The notes: generated by a model not told the origin, from the letters alone. A stretch of DNA of 64,000 bases from Limnoperna fortunei (GCA_944474755.1 OX104116.1:6699547-6763546), one strand, 5' to 3'; counted from the stretch's first letter, positions 50,201 through 59,121 are shown. Made by a program: numbers and translations.

Positions 50201-52904
50201 AAAGAGTTATAGTTTTTAAAAAGAAAAATCCTGATTCCAGTATAAAGAAAGTAGAGTTTGTTATTTTTCCACAAGACACTGCAACAATCAAAGTAAGTAA
50301 ATACTGCGGTTAAAAAATTCATGTATAAAGCATTAGTTATACATCAGATTTTATACATGAAAAAAAAATAAAGAAAACAACGTAAATGCATTTTTGTCCA
50401 CATTGAACAAAGAGGGCCTCTGTGGCTGAGTGGTAAAAGTAGTAAGTCAACTTTCATTGATCATGTGGTCTGTCAACTATAGGTTGCATGATCGTGGCTC
50501 ATTGCAGGCAGGGTGTATGTGACTCTAGTCTAAATCAACAAGGCACGTGCCAAATTTTCTACCTAAGGCAGGGCCTTTTTCTGTGAGTACTCCAGCTTCC
50601 ATTAATAAAAACTGGATGCAGGTACAGGTTCAGAATCACATGTACAGGTACAAGTACAGAATCACATGTACAGGTACAAGTACAGAATCACATGTACAGG
50701 TATAAGTTCAGAATCACATGTACAGGTACAAGTACAGAATCACATGTACAGGTACAAGTACAGAATCACATGTACAGGTATAAGTACAGAATCACACGTA
50801 CAGGTACAAGTACAGAATCACATGTACAGGTATAAGTACAGAATCACATGTGCAGGTACAAGTACAGAATCACATGTGCAGGTACAATTACAGAATCACA
50901 TGTACAGGTACAAGTACAGAATCTCATGTACAGGTACAAGTACAGAATCACATGTGCAGGTACAATTACAGAATCACATGTACAGGTACAAGTACAGAAT
51001 CTCATGTACAGGTACAAGTACAGAATCACATGTGCAGGTACAAGTACAGAATCACATGTGCAGGTACAATTACAGAATCACATGTGCAGGTACAAGTACA
51101 GAATCACATGTACAAGTACAGAAACACATGTACAGGTACAGAATCAAATGTACAGGTACAAGTACAGAATCTCATGTACAGGTACAAGTTCAGAATCACA
51201 TGTACAGGTACAAGTGCAGAATCACATGTACAGGTACAAGTACAGAATCTCATGTACAGGCACAAGTACAGAATCACATGTGCAGGTAAAGTACAGAATC
51301 TCATGTACAGGTACAAGTACAGAATCACATGTACAGGTACAATTACAGAATCACATGTACACGTACAAGTACAGAATCACATGTGCAGGTAAAGTACAGA
51401 ATCACATGTACAGGTACAAGTACAGAATCACATGTACAGGTACAAGTGCAGAATAACATGTACAGGTACAAGTGCAGAATTGCATGTACTGGTACCAGGA
51501 CAAAGTCTTAGGTAGCATTGCAGAATAATATGTACAGGTATCTAAGGGGGGAATGTTAGGTACCAGTGCAAACTTGTTTTTTTGTTGTCCACCAATGTAG
51601 TTCCTAATAAAAACTGTATTTCTTTGCACATTTTTATTTTGCTTTGGGTACTTTTTATGCTTATTTTAAAGGCAAGAGATGAAACACCTACCTTATTCAA
51701 TCTGCCCTCTAATATTAAGATGTTGAATCACAGACTTGAACCAGTTTACACAAAGTTAAAACATACAAAGTATATTACTTTTTTAATATAATAATATGAA
51801 TATGGGCACATCCTAAATGTCATCATCACACAGTTTATGGTTCATGACGTTTGTACAGTGCCTATGCATTCCATTGGTGACGTGACATCTTTCTCTAATG
51901 TGTTGGTGACATCACAAAAATGTCAATTCACTCAGTGTTGAAAAGATTGCCAAAAAAAATATGTTTGACATTTTTGTTGATGTTTCAAAAATAAACACTA
52001 CTTTTATCGATGTCACAATTATTTTTTTCTACTTTTAAATTAATTTTCATGCTCCTCTACAATATTTTATTCAGTTAGCTAAGCTTCCATCTGAAATGGG
52101 TTTGTTCATCATCATGGATTTTTTTACACACACGCATGTAGCCCTTGAGATTGCCTCTGGGATGCTTGCAGTTAGATCATATTTACCAGTTCATTTCTGA
52201 AATTAACAAAATAATATTTGTATGGTTTGTCCTGAAATAAGTATTGGGCTTTATTTTACCTGCTTAATTGACCCATTTCCAGTTTTACATGATTTATCTC
52301 CCCTTTTACTTCCTGTTAAAAAAACTACGGCTATCATTACTAAAAGACTATGATATTGAAATAAAGATTTTGGATTGTTTTAATATTGTTTGTCTATGCC
52401 AATTAAATTTTTCATCTAATTAACCTTATAAGTAGATGTTACTATAGCCATAGGCAACAGGTGAGTTTGAATACAACACGGATGTCACTGATAACCTTGT
52501 TTATTTAAGCTATAAAACAGCTGGGGTTCTACCTCCAATTAACATCAGGTAAATAGGATAATGAACATAGATTAATTAATTAACGATCATGTTTACACAG
52601 CAGGCGGTTTTAATAACCTTCCTCACTCAGATATTGACACCTGTCATTCAACTGAAGCGTGAAAATTTATCAAAGACAATTGTCCATTTTAAAAGGTTTC
52701 AACAGGACAAACTGCGGCTATAGCCGCAGTTTTTAGTACCGGAAATGGACACTAGGTGGCGTTTTTTAAATTGGAAAGTCGTCAATTAGTATTATTCTGT
52801 CATATTTCTTCTACTGAAACCAGTGTTTAACTTTTTTTCTCAATTACAGGCTTTTGATAGTTTCCAGCAGAGGTTGACAGGACCAGGAACCAGTCATGGA
52901 GCAG
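37115..52904 (+). CDS. PARP14-like RRM-KH-macrodomain protein, 5' eight exons, 3' incomplete
   Basis: Eight exons (37115-38264, 38798-39052, 39922-40155, 41086-42432, 46952-47289, 48391-48624, 50071-50292, 52850-52904) join with matching phases to 3,835 bases, about 1,278 residues. Order: acidic disordered N-tail with a Pro/Tyr-rich stretch, RRM1, RRM2, RRM3, KH-like region, macrodomain-1 start, repeat linker, complete macrodomain 2, then an open phase-1 end. Family knowledge: PARP14 binds and transfers ADP-ribose through macrodomains and a C-terminal ART domain and acts in immune signalling. ART and WWE domains are not in the window. The second half of macrodomain 1 is missing between exons 4 and 5. 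The gene symbol is left blank because orthology to vertebrate PARP14 versus PARP10/15-like expansions cannot be fixed. Confidence 0.8.
38265..38797 (+). other. Intron 1 with degenerate tandem repeats
   Basis: GT...AG intron. 38550-38730 has repeated 'attacatgtacacatacaca'-like units and a 35-bp duplication of 'tgtcttattacatgtacatg' plus 'tattcacact' (38661 and 38696). Acceptor is 'atttaacag' at 38797. Confidence 0.75.
38798..39052 (+). CDS. Exon 2: end of RRM1 and RRM2
   Basis: Phase 1 in, phase 1 out, 255 bases. It completes RRM1 with 'SAANVLKKNEVHRV', the usual last helix and strand region. It then encodes RRM2: 'MVLVKGINPTTTEDCLWDYL' and 'CALVRFEDKIG'. Acceptor is 'ttaacag|gtgcag' and donor 'aatcg|gtgagt'. 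The reading frame continues cleanly from exon 1. Confidence 0.85.
39053..39921 (+). other. Intron 2 with a SINE tail fragment
   Basis: Holds a SINE-like 3' remnant at about 39710-39800: 'gcttgcacagccacttaaac' followed by (aatc)n. Otherwise AT-rich. Confidence 0.6.
39922..40155 (+). CDS. Exon 3: RRM3 core
   Basis: Phase 1 in and out, 234 bases. It encodes 'DFGKLQEGCRIKPLES', which closes RRM2, then 'SVLVTGFNSEVSRDAVQYYF' and 'ENERRSGGDENLEMVEF', then 'ACVIRFLSPLG'. The 'YFENERRSGG' block repeats the RRM1 hallmark. Acceptor is 'tatttgaag' and donor 'ttgg|gtgaga'. The acceptor has a weak pyrimidine tract but is fixed by the frame. Confidence 0.85.
40156..41085 (+). other. Intron 3 with degenerate 'aatggaacagtcctctggta' repeats
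   Basis: 40240-41020 consists largely of irregular copies of 'attaatggaacagtcctctg' and 'tatgtcatgtatgttttaat'. An inverted repeat is embedded at 40651-40786. Acceptor 'ctttttatag' at 41085. Confidence 0.8.
40651..40786. repeat. Inverted repeat in intron 3
   Basis: Left arm 40651-40704 and right arm 40740-40786 pair through 'caatcctggagtcgatttca', with an 'aaaaagt' and 'tctatcgtaagtg' section. Differences between the arms are small. Probably a MITE. No target duplication is clear because the surrounding intron is itself repetitive. Confidence 0.8.
41086..42432 (+). CDS. Exon 4: RRM3 end, KH-like region, macrodomain-1 start
   Basis: 1,347 bases, phase 1 in and out, 448 codons. Exon residues 1-30 finish RRM3 ('VAKRVCNKKE', 'DVCLYYDFLG'). 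About 35-400 has the charged alpha/beta pattern seen in the KH-like repeats of PARP14, for example 'VCVILEPNNHTITIVGDKSV' (148-167) and 'DAQCNLDKREVTLSGDIEKM' (224-243). From 407, 'KRVFVHNESVEGNITKLKVD' and 'AIVNSANNDMDHCGGLAKVI' start a macrodomain, ending 'VDV'. 'NSANN' and 'CGGLA' are the ADP-ribose-binding loop signature. The donor 'gtag|gtcagt' lies exactly at the start of the 59-bp array, whose first unit overlaps the last 46 exon bases. Confidence 0.85.
42387..45030. repeat. 59-bp tandem array made of macrodomain exon end plus splice donor, ~45 units
   Basis: Unit starts at 42387, 42446, 42505, 42564 and so on, period 59. Each unit has 46 bases matching the exon 4 end ('gatatggaccactgtggtgg', 'actggcaaaa', 'gccattgtagatgtag') and 13 bases matching the intron start ('gtcagtatactgt'). 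A few units lack 2-3 bases. Because 59 leaves remainder 2 on division by 3, the frame shifts each unit, and the sense frame from exon 4 stops at 42483. The antisense ORFs of about 73 codons are by-products. Blocks near 43327-43750 recur at 44269-44640, showing higher-order duplication. Confidence 0.97.
45031..45373. mobile_element. Palindrome-bearing insertion within the 59-bp array
   Basis: Array units stop near 45030 and resume at 45384. The insert has imperfect repeats of 'cctgtattggcctagt' at 45090-45210 and then palindrome 3. It encodes nothing recognisable. The array on both sides shows that the insertion came after amplification. Confidence 0.8.
45229..45371. repeat. Palindrome 3 with GC-rich loop
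   Basis: Arms 45229-45289 and 45311-45371 (61 nt each) pair with several mismatches around 'gatgatttctgtattggcct' and 'agtt'. The loop 45290-45310 is 'ccttcggctgcgcctcaggc' preceded by t. It differs from the palindrome 2 loop by one base, although the arms are unrelated. Confidence 0.9.
45384..45561. repeat. 59-bp array, resumed, about three units
   Basis: Three further, more diverged units follow the palindrome insertion. The last ends '...agcagttgtagatacagcaa' then 'taggtcag'. Degenerate units reappear after the SINE at 46418-46500 ('gatacggaccactgtggtgg' and 'aatatggaccactgtgg'). The original array therefore spanned to about 46.5 kb before two insertions. Confidence 0.9.
45562..46404 (+). 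repeat. tRNA-derived SINE, split by a DNA transposon
   Basis: The head 'gggggcctcggtggcagagt' plus 'ggttaaggtagtg' resembles a tRNA A-box region. After the inserted element, 'gggttcgagcctcactgcgg' carries the B box. The body has 'gacaaggattgccagttttc' and 'ccgggtactccggctttctc'. The 3' end is 'catgatatagctgaaaaact', 'gctgaaagtggcattaaaac' and (aaac)n. Related fragments lie at 4235, 34436 and 50405. Confidence 0.88.
45632..46201. mobile_element. 570-bp TIR element with ~9-bp target duplication
   Basis: Perfect 21-bp inverted ends, starting 'tagctacaataatgtagctc' and ending with its complement. Flanks are 'tgagattgc' (45623-45631) and 'tgagattgt' (46202-46210), a 9-bp duplication with one change. 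Inner subterminal blocks ('atggatggagctac', 'cattactcataatggggc') are also inverted near the other end. No transposase is encoded, so it is non-autonomous. Same family as 59122-60688. A 9-bp duplication would fit Mutator-like elements, but I do not assign a superfamily. Confidence 0.9.
46501..46951 (+). other. Intron 4, 3' part
   Basis: I looked here for the missing second half of macrodomain 1 and found no open stretch with macrodomain character in any plus frame. Acceptor 'aatctgttgcag' ends at 46951. Confidence 0.6.
46952..47289 (+). CDS. Exon 5: linker with 9-residue repeats and macrodomain-2 start
   Basis: 338 bases, phase 1 in, phase 0 out (donor 'agacag|gttaat'). After 'SEKPLKYPGKNTGMTG', about eight 9-residue units of the form HT(D/E)xRxYPx run from about 47018 to 47240 (for example 'HTEPSMYPRHTDMRMNSQ'). 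The exon ends 'FITVVKGLLTERQ', the first strand of macrodomain 2, which continues directly in exon 6. The phase fits exon 4, but joining them skips most of macrodomain 1. The linker is probably disordered and length-variable. Confidence 0.75.
47290..48390 (+). other. Intron 5 with a ~200-bp-spaced duplication
   Basis: 'gatagttatcagatatggaa' and downstream sequence at 48097-48180 recur at 48297-48375, just before the exon 6 acceptor 'ttgtcacag'. No other gene is seen. Confidence 0.7.
48391..48624 (+). CDS. Exon 6: macrodomain 2 core
   Basis: 234 bases, phase 0 in and out, 78 residues. 'VDVIVNSVSPNLDLSHGRLS' and 'GSILMAAGDIIQTEIYQ' give the ADP-ribose-binding loop and helix. 'TVVATSGGKMNCTMIIHG' is the conserved Gly-rich strand-loop and His. 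Where PARP14 macrodomains 2/3 usually have a D/N-L-x-x-G loop, 'LDLSHG' fits. The donor 'attg|gttaag' is acceptable and fixed by the next exon's frame. Confidence 0.85.
48625..50070 (+). other. Intron 6 with a LINE 3' fragment
   Basis: Contains the sense-oriented LINE remnant at about 48950-49675. A 'tacaggtaccaggacagaat' stretch at 48889-48925 resembles the seed of the 26-bp array in intron 7. Acceptor 'ttcatcgcag' at 50070. Confidence 0.75.
48950..49675 (+). pseudogene. Non-LTR retrotransposon C-terminal and 3' tail fragment
   Basis: 49181-49498 is an open frame of 105 codons with the RT C-terminal zinc-like motif 'CSKCQIIEDEKHFLLHC'. It is like the CxxC-H-C motif of the element at 17.4 kb. 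'ttgcaataaagaatttagaa' at the end contains AATAAA and a short tandem tail. It is 5'-truncated with no RT core, so it is dead. It lies in the sense direction inside intron 6, so its AATAAA could cause premature polyadenylation. Confidence 0.75.
50071..50292 (+). CDS. Exon 7: macrodomain 2 C-terminal half
   Basis: 222 bases, phase 0 in and out, 74 residues. 'SIAFPAVGTGVLKFPVDIVA' is the conserved macrodomain strand and GTG loop that contacts the distal ribose and phosphate. 'VEFVIFPQDTATIK' is the last strand and matches PARP14-family macrodomain ends. The donor 'tcaaa|gtaagt' is strong. Confidence 0.9.
50405..50615 (+). repeat. tRNA-derived SINE, diverged copy
   Basis: Parallel to the SINE at 45562: 'gggcctctgtggctgagtgg', 'gatcatgtggtctgtcaact', 'cattgcaggcagggtg', 'gagtactccagcttcc' and 'ataaaaactgg'. 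The B box is degenerate ('tgatcgtggctcat'). Its 3' end runs straight into the 26-bp array. Confidence 0.8.
50618..51490. repeat. 26-bp minisatellite, ~33 units, open in all three plus frames
   Basis: The unit is 'acatgtacaggtacaagtac' plus 'agaatc', with variants (tgcagg, aattac, ctcatg). As 26 leaves remainder 2, each frame reads through all phases and shows the same 26-residue period. No phase contains a stop, so long ORFs (207, 202 and 180 codons) appear. I regard these as by-products of an intronic array. Related single motifs at 48889 and 51481-51535 hint at how it began. Confidence 0.95.
52390..52580 (+). repeat. Family C repeat, copy 2
   Basis: Matches 29285-29485 through 'gccataggcaacaggtgagt', 'aagctataaaacagctgggg' and 'ttctacct'. 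Located in intron 7. 'acaggtgagt' within it is a strong splice-donor look-alike. Confidence 0.8.
52709..52732. repeat. 24-bp perfect palindrome
   Basis: Half-site 'aaactgcggcta' is followed directly by its exact complement with no loop. Located 118 bases before the exon 8 acceptor. Could be a dimer protein site or a tiny foldback. Confidence 0.9.
52850..52904 (+). CDS. Exon 8: end of macrodomain 2 region
   Basis: 55 bases, phase 0 in, phase 1 out. Encodes 'AFDSFQQRLTGPGTSHGAG'. Joined to exon 7 this gives '...TATIK|AFDSFQQRL', which fits the short helix after PARP14 macrodomain 2. Donor 'gcag|gtatac' is plausible. No convincing next exon appears in the remaining 11 kb, so either the intron is longer than the window or the gene is broken. 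Confidence 0.7.
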
Positions 52905-54790
52905 GTATACTAAAGACAATTGATTCATTAACATAAACTGACAACAAGTACTTATTATGTACTGAGATTTCTGCAGTCTGCAGTGATTGAGTTATAACTG
53001 TGATAAGGTTCTGTTTTATTAATTATAATAAGTTAATTATTAATATTGGAAAAACTTTGAATATTGCAATGATTGTGTATTGTTAATGATCATAATAAAT
53101 CAGTATCATAGGATTAAACACTTATTTATGGTAATTCATCGATGTATGAACAAGGTTGACTCACTCACAAACAAATAGACAGCTGAAGGCCCCATCCCTC
53201 CCAATAATTTTAACCTCATAAATCAGTTGGAAGGATAAAATATGTGCCCTCTCTTACACAGCATGCATATTAATAAGACAGAGTTGTTATAAAAAGAAAT
53301 GCACAATATTCCAATAAAGGAAAACAATTATATTTGTTTAAAATATTTTTTTCAAATCTGTATTTCTACATATCTTCTTTATTAAATGCCAAAAAGTGTA
53401 GAAATGTCATGCAATATACAGTTCTTCAATGTGTTCTTTAAGAACATTCTAAAGTACATGTATAATTGCATAAAAAGTAATAGTTATATTGTTGTAACTT
53501 TTATTTAAATAAATTGTGTGTGTTTAATGTCATGCAAAAAGATAAGATGTGTTAAAACCATTATACAAAATACCATAATAAATAAACTATTAACTGTGTT
53601 CTGGTCAGAAAATAGTTTAAAGGCAGGATAGTATAAAAAAGGAATACACAATTCACAATTTATAATTAAGACATCATAAGTTATACAAGCACGGATATTA
53701 TTTGTCAATCAATTGAATCATTGGGCAATCTTTGGTAACCGCACTGATTGTACCATTACCAACCTGATCGCTGGTCGACGTTAATATTTTAATATATTGC
53801 ATATATACAAACTTGTTTACCACTTTCTCTTGGCTTTAGAAGTAGTTTATTTCTTTTAAGAGAGTTCCAATCACAGACAACAAGCAATTTTCATGTGTCA
53901 AGAATTAAAATTTCGATTTAAGGGCACATTTTATTTTCAAAAAGACAAATTAAACTGGTGTATGCAGTAATGTTAAAATTGAACTTCAATTACGAGAATC
54001 AAAATTTGAATTTCAAATAAAATTCTTAATACAATGTGATGGAATCAATGTCATTTATTTACATAATTCCTAAAATACCATAAAGCTAAATTATATAAGA
54101 ATGGCTTTGAGTATTTTTATCATCCTTTTTTTTGATAATTTTTCAATTTTCACATACAGACAAATACATAGCAAAACTTATTAGTTTTATATATCGTTCA
54201 TTTTTTAAATAACATTTTAAGGAGTAACTTTCATTACAATGGAAGTTTTTGTGCTTACTTTACAATGAATAATTTACGTTTCGATTTTTTTGTAAAACGT
54301 TTGTTTTGCTCTTTAACAGTTAAATACAATTAGTAAATTAACATTTATCATCTTATAAATCTAAAATGTTGAACTGATATATTATCATAGAGTCATGCTA
54401 TCATATACAATAAAGTCATATACATCATGTCATACTTATAAAGAACTTCGGTATGTTTTAACCTCACACTCTGCCATCGGTCTATCCTTTGAGTATTTAT
54501 TCTTCTGTATCCTCTTTTATGCACGGCACGGAAAAGGCTCATGAGACGCTGTAGGTGCAGTATAACCGATGAGGACAAACAATAGTAAGAAAAGGGTTAT
54601 AAGTCGAAAATATTGAATGTAACTGAATTAAATCATGTTCATAATATTCCTACCGTACATTTCTTACGGTTTGTTTATAAATGAATTTTGCAAGTCTAAT
54701 TTCATCTTTTGTTTTCGTTTAATTGATATAATTTTAGTTGTATTTATAATTTAACAATTTGCCAACGTTGTATTTCATATAAACAGAACA
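52905..54790. other. Noncoding, presumed intron 8
   Basis: AT-rich. No exon with macrodomain, WWE or ART character was found on the plus strand. Short ORFs on the minus strand lack recognisable content. Confidence 0.5.
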
Positions 54791-54798
54791 TTTGTAAT

Positions 54799-55573
54799 GG
54801 TTGTAGGAAAGAAAGTCACAGGAAAAAAAGTCACGGAAAAAAAGTCATGGATAAAAAGTCACAGGAAAAAAAGTCGCAAGAAAAAAAGTCACAGGAAAAA
54901 AAGTCACAATTAATAAGTTGTATTGGTATTGAATGTGTTTTAAGTTCTTTTTGTAATATTTATATTCTTGTGTATAAAAAGTAAAGTAGATATTTAAAGA
55001 CATTTGATTTTACAATATATATTATTACAAATTAACAAAATTCTATCATATAAAAACAAAGGAATAAATAAGCAATTAGAAGTACAGTAATTGGTCACAC
55101 ATGTTCATTTTTCACTAAACATTATTAAATAAAAAAAATCACTAAAATGTTGAAGCCATGTTTTTGGCTTTGATCTATGTATTTATATATTTGTTTATTA
55201 TATTCTTTTCTTTGGTATACATATTTTTAACTGTTAAAGCAGCACAAAAAAAGCTGTCAATCGTAATGTGTTTTAACTAAAATGTTTTATAGATTTTGAT
55301 GGACTAAAATACAATTTTTATTAATGGTATTAAATAACGAATAAGTAAAAAAGTAATATACAAGTTTTACATAAAAATATGACTATAATTATCAAAAAAA
55401 TAAAAATATTTTCCTATTATGACAACATATGTGACCAAGACCAACATATTAATTGTGACTTTTTTTCCTGTGACTTTTTTTCTTGTTACTTTTTTTCCTG
55501 TGACTTTTTTTCCTGTGACTTTTTTCCTATCAAAACTGTGACTTTATTTCCTGTGACTTTCTTTCCGTTTACC
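54799..55573. mobile_element. 775-bp element with inverted tandem-repeat ends and 8-bp target duplication
   Basis: The left end 54807-54910 has about six copies of 'gtcacaggaaaaaaa'. The right end 55450-55567 has the same repeats inverted ('tgtgacttttttcc'). The outer tips 'ggaaagaaagtcacagg' and 'cctgtgactttctttcc' are exact complements, and tips begin 'ggt' and end 'acc'. Both flanks read 'tttgtaat' (54791-54798 and 55574-55581). It encodes no transposase. This is a foldback-type non-autonomous DNA element. The 8-bp duplication would fit hAT or others, but the tips do not look like typical hAT ends. Confidence 0.88.
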
Positions 55574-55581
55574 TTTGTAAT

Positions 55582-57370
55582 TACTACTGGTGTATAATTG
55601 AAACAGGTGTTTCTTTTAACAATATTAAAATCTTCATTGTTTCAGGTTGTTCCATGCGATTTTCAGTCGGATTTTAGAGTATTTTTTAGTTAAAAATAGT
55701 GTACAGTACCGTAATTTTTAATTTCGTTTGTTCGAACTATTTTTCTGTTCAAATTGCGTCTGAAAAAGACTATATTATACATAACATGGGAATCTATATG
55801 CTTTTGTAAAACTTGCTTCCCCTTTAGAGCCTAATTTACTCCAAAACCATCACTTTGATGTTGGCCAAATTTTACATCTTAATTATCCTGGAATTGGAGT
55901 TTTGAAAACAGTTACGACATCAAACATTTTGTGGACATATTTTCTTGATTTATTTAAACAAGTGCATGGTTTAAATAAGATTGACTGTCAGCCATCAAAT
56001 ACGAGGTAAATGAAATCGTAAACATCTCTTAAGCACTAGTAATTACCTGTAAACTAACCGTAACAAGTTTTACAACACATTATTACGATTAACAGTGGCG
56101 GGGCGGATCCAGAATTTCTGGTAAAAGGCGGGGCACTCTACAGGCTTTCGGGATTCAGCCTCAACCCCATGGAAACTTCTTTGGGGGATCGGAAGGCTTA
56201 TGTATGTTGCTTCGTAAGGCTCCCTAACTGGACCGACCACTGAGGTCCGAAAGGATGTCAACTGAATTCACTGATCATAATGAACAGCAATGAAACCGGT
56301 GCAAGAGATGAGGTGCTCTGGAATGGTATTCAATGATCATCACGAACTATTCAAAATCAAGAGTCGCGTCCAGCTGCTCCGAACGGTACAACTGAATTAA
56401 ATCATCATCACGGACCCCACTCCTTAAGGATATAAATCTAGTTCAAAAATTACCACGAAACACATCACAATCTGGAGCTCCAGGTGCTCCAAAAGGGTAT
56501 AAACTGATTTCAAATTTTACCACGAACCACGCAAAAAACCATTAACCTTGGTGAGTCCAGGTCCTCCGGAATGGTGTTTTCAAATTGTTGTCTTGTTGGC
56601 ACTGATTACGAAAACAATGCAGATAGAGTAAAAATATATTTATTTCTGTGGCATTATAAATAAACAGTATATAAACACCATATTTTGTATTAGCTGACCT
56701 TCAACGATGAAGCTGATTGTGTTCTATATAGGAACAAGTGAAAATGTTAAAGAATTACAACTATGTAATATATGTATGGACCATTATAGCTGTCTTATTT
56801 TGTCCTCTCTCATTCTCAATATCTTTTCTTAACTTGTTTATTTGGTTTTTAAATGATATTACCGTATGAAGGCCTATCCAGAATATTAAGCCATCGTGAT
56901 GATCTAATTAAGAAATTGCAACGAGAGGACAACTTGACGAGATTATTATTTGTTTATACAGATCTCATATGAAACTACCATATGTATTAGTCGGCAATTT
57001 GCAATGTGAATGGTCCGTTAAGTAATCCCCCCTAAAAAAATAATCGTGTCGAAATGCACGGACATGTTTCTAGTTAAAAACCCAGACATTATGTTCATAG
57101 ATATGTCTATGTACTTTATGTACCCATTATAATATTATTAAAATTCTTTTGATTCATATAAAATTCCTTTGATTGCATGCACAACAAACTATCCATACAT
57201 ATATAAAACACTTATTAGAAAGCATATGTTAATTAAACATTAGACTGATGTTACTTTTATTCTTAGTTATTCAATAAATCTATGTGTTATTACGGTTTAT
57301 TTAGGGACTAATTTGAAATACTGTACACGTACTATCTGCCACGCTAAAACGTACCGTTTGCGGGACAGTA
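55582..57370. other. Noncoding with loosely repeated 'aggtgctccgg' segments
   Basis: 56260-56580 has several diverged 70-110-bp segments with 'aggtgctctggaatggta', 'agctgctccgaacggtac', 'aggtgctccaaaagggta' and 'aggtcctccggaatggtg'. They are related to the 'cagatgctccggacgagt' motif at the end of the Penelope-like element (22180). No gene is seen. Confidence 0.5.
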
Positions 57371-57374
57371 TGTT

Positions 57375-57545
57375 TTAAAGATACCAAGGTTACTAGAATT
57401 CATTACGCCAGACGCGCGTTTCGTCTAATCAAGACTCATCAGTGGGGCTTAAACACAAATATTTAAAATCCAAAATTATTAAGAGGTTGTAGAGCTTTTA
57501 TCATCGAAATTCCAAAACGCAATACGAAATCCGGCTAAGGCGAAA
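57375..57545 (+). repeat. Family B repeat, left flank of the LINE
   Basis: 'gcgcgtttcgtctaatcaag', 'actcatcagtggggcttaaa', 'atttaaaatccaaaattatt', 'aagaggttgtagagc' and 'aatccgg' match 61618-61787 in order and orientation, 4.2 kb away on the other side of the LINE. Confidence 0.8.
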
Positions 57546-59121
57546 ATAGAAAAAACTTTAGAATTAAAATAATTTTCGAAATTTTAGGGCAGTAAATTTA
57601 AACAATGACTATATCACTGAAAGAATCAATGATATTCCTGTCGACACCGAAGTGTGACTACTGGGCTGGTGATACCCTTGGGATTAACAGTCCACCAGCA
57701 GAGTCTGAGAATCAATATTTTCAAGAAAGGTGTATAGGTGGATGTAAGTCTACGGACTTTTGGAGGACTATAAAACCATATTTTTCTAAGAAAGGCTGTA
57801 ATAACAGGAGTAAAATTGTATTAAAAGAAAGAAATGAAATTGTAACGAAAGATGAACATGTTGCAGATGTATTTAATCAATACTTTGTTAATGTCGCAAA
57901 CGAAATTCGAAAAGATTATAAATTTGATAAAGAAACCCACCCTAGTTTGAATAAAATTAAGCAAATGAATTTTGATAAACGTATCTTTGCTTTTGAACCT
58001 ACAAATGTAAATGATGTATCTAAGATCATAAATCAATTTAACGTAAAAAAGACAATGGGTGTAGACAAAGTGTCAGTAAAGCTTAAAAAACTTGGCCAAT
58101 TTGCTCTTGTACCGCAAATTACAAATATGATTAATTTAGCCATTGAAACATCTACATTCCCTAACAGAATAAAGGAAGCACAAGTTACCCCAATTTATAA
58201 AAAATGTGATCCTTTTTTAACATCCAACTACAGGCCCGTAAGTATATTGCCAATTCCATCAAAATTTTTTGAAAAAGTCTTGGCAGAACAGTTATCTGTA
58301 CATTTTGAAAGTATTTGTGATAAATATCTCTGTGCTTTTCGCTAAGGATATGGCTGCCAAACCACGCTCCTGAGGCTGATTTGAAGACTGGAAGCAAGCC
58401 CTAGATAGAAATCAATACATAGCAGCCATCCTGATGGACCTATCAAAAGCATTTGACTGCTTGTCCCATGAAATTTTACTTTCCAAACTCTCGGCATATG
58501 GAGTAACAGACGATGCCTCAAAATTATTAAAATCATATTTAACTGGAAGAAAACAGCAGATTAAAGTTGGCAATATAGTTAGCAAATGGGCTAACATACA
58601 AAAAGGTGTCCCACAAGGTTCAATAATGGGACCACTTTTGTTTAACACTTTTATAAATGATATTTTTTACTTTTTGACAAAGGTTCGTTATATAATTATG
58701 CGGATGACAATACCTTATCTTATCATTCTAAAAATTACGATGAAGTTATAGATGTACTTCAAGTAGAAAGTAGCAAATTAATTAACTGGTTTACTGTGAA
58801 CTGCATACAAGCTAATCCTGAAAAATTCCAGGCGATTGCAATAGGTAAAAAATCTTGGTCAAAAAATCCTATTTTTAATATTTTGAACACCACATATCTC
58901 GTGTGATGAAATTGTTAAACTCCTAGGAATCGATATTGATTTTCAGTTGAATTTTTTTAAAAATTATTTTCACATTTCTAACATATGCAAAAAAAGCTGT
59001 TCAACAACTTAATATATTAAAGCGAAAAGGTAAACACTTGAGCAACCTTAATAAGCTTCTTATTTTTTAATAAATTTATTGCTTCTAATTTTTAACTTCT
59101 GTCCCTTATCATGGCACCGTT

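Larger units (their letters stand above)
50293..52849 (+). other. Intron 7, repeat-filled
   Basis: Contains a SINE (50405-50615), the 26-bp array (50618-51490), a family C repeat (52390-52580) and a 24-bp perfect palindrome (52709-52732). The ORF at 51582-51791 is not needed to join exons 7 and 8 and has no macrodomain character. Acceptor is 'ctcaattacag' at 52849. Confidence 0.75.

Noticed and set aside
50666..51456. Three overlapping plus-strand ORFs of 180-207 codons with a 26-residue period
   Set aside because: They are the three frames of one 26-bp intronic minisatellite with no stop in its unit. There is no start context or domain.
51582..51791. Possible extra exon between exons 7 and 8
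   Set aside because: Exons 7 and 8 already join in phase 0 across a conserved macrodomain end. This ORF has no matching homology and no clear donor.
54393..54578. 61-codon minus ORF
   Set aside because: No recognisable domain, no splice support and AT-rich surroundings. Likely chance.
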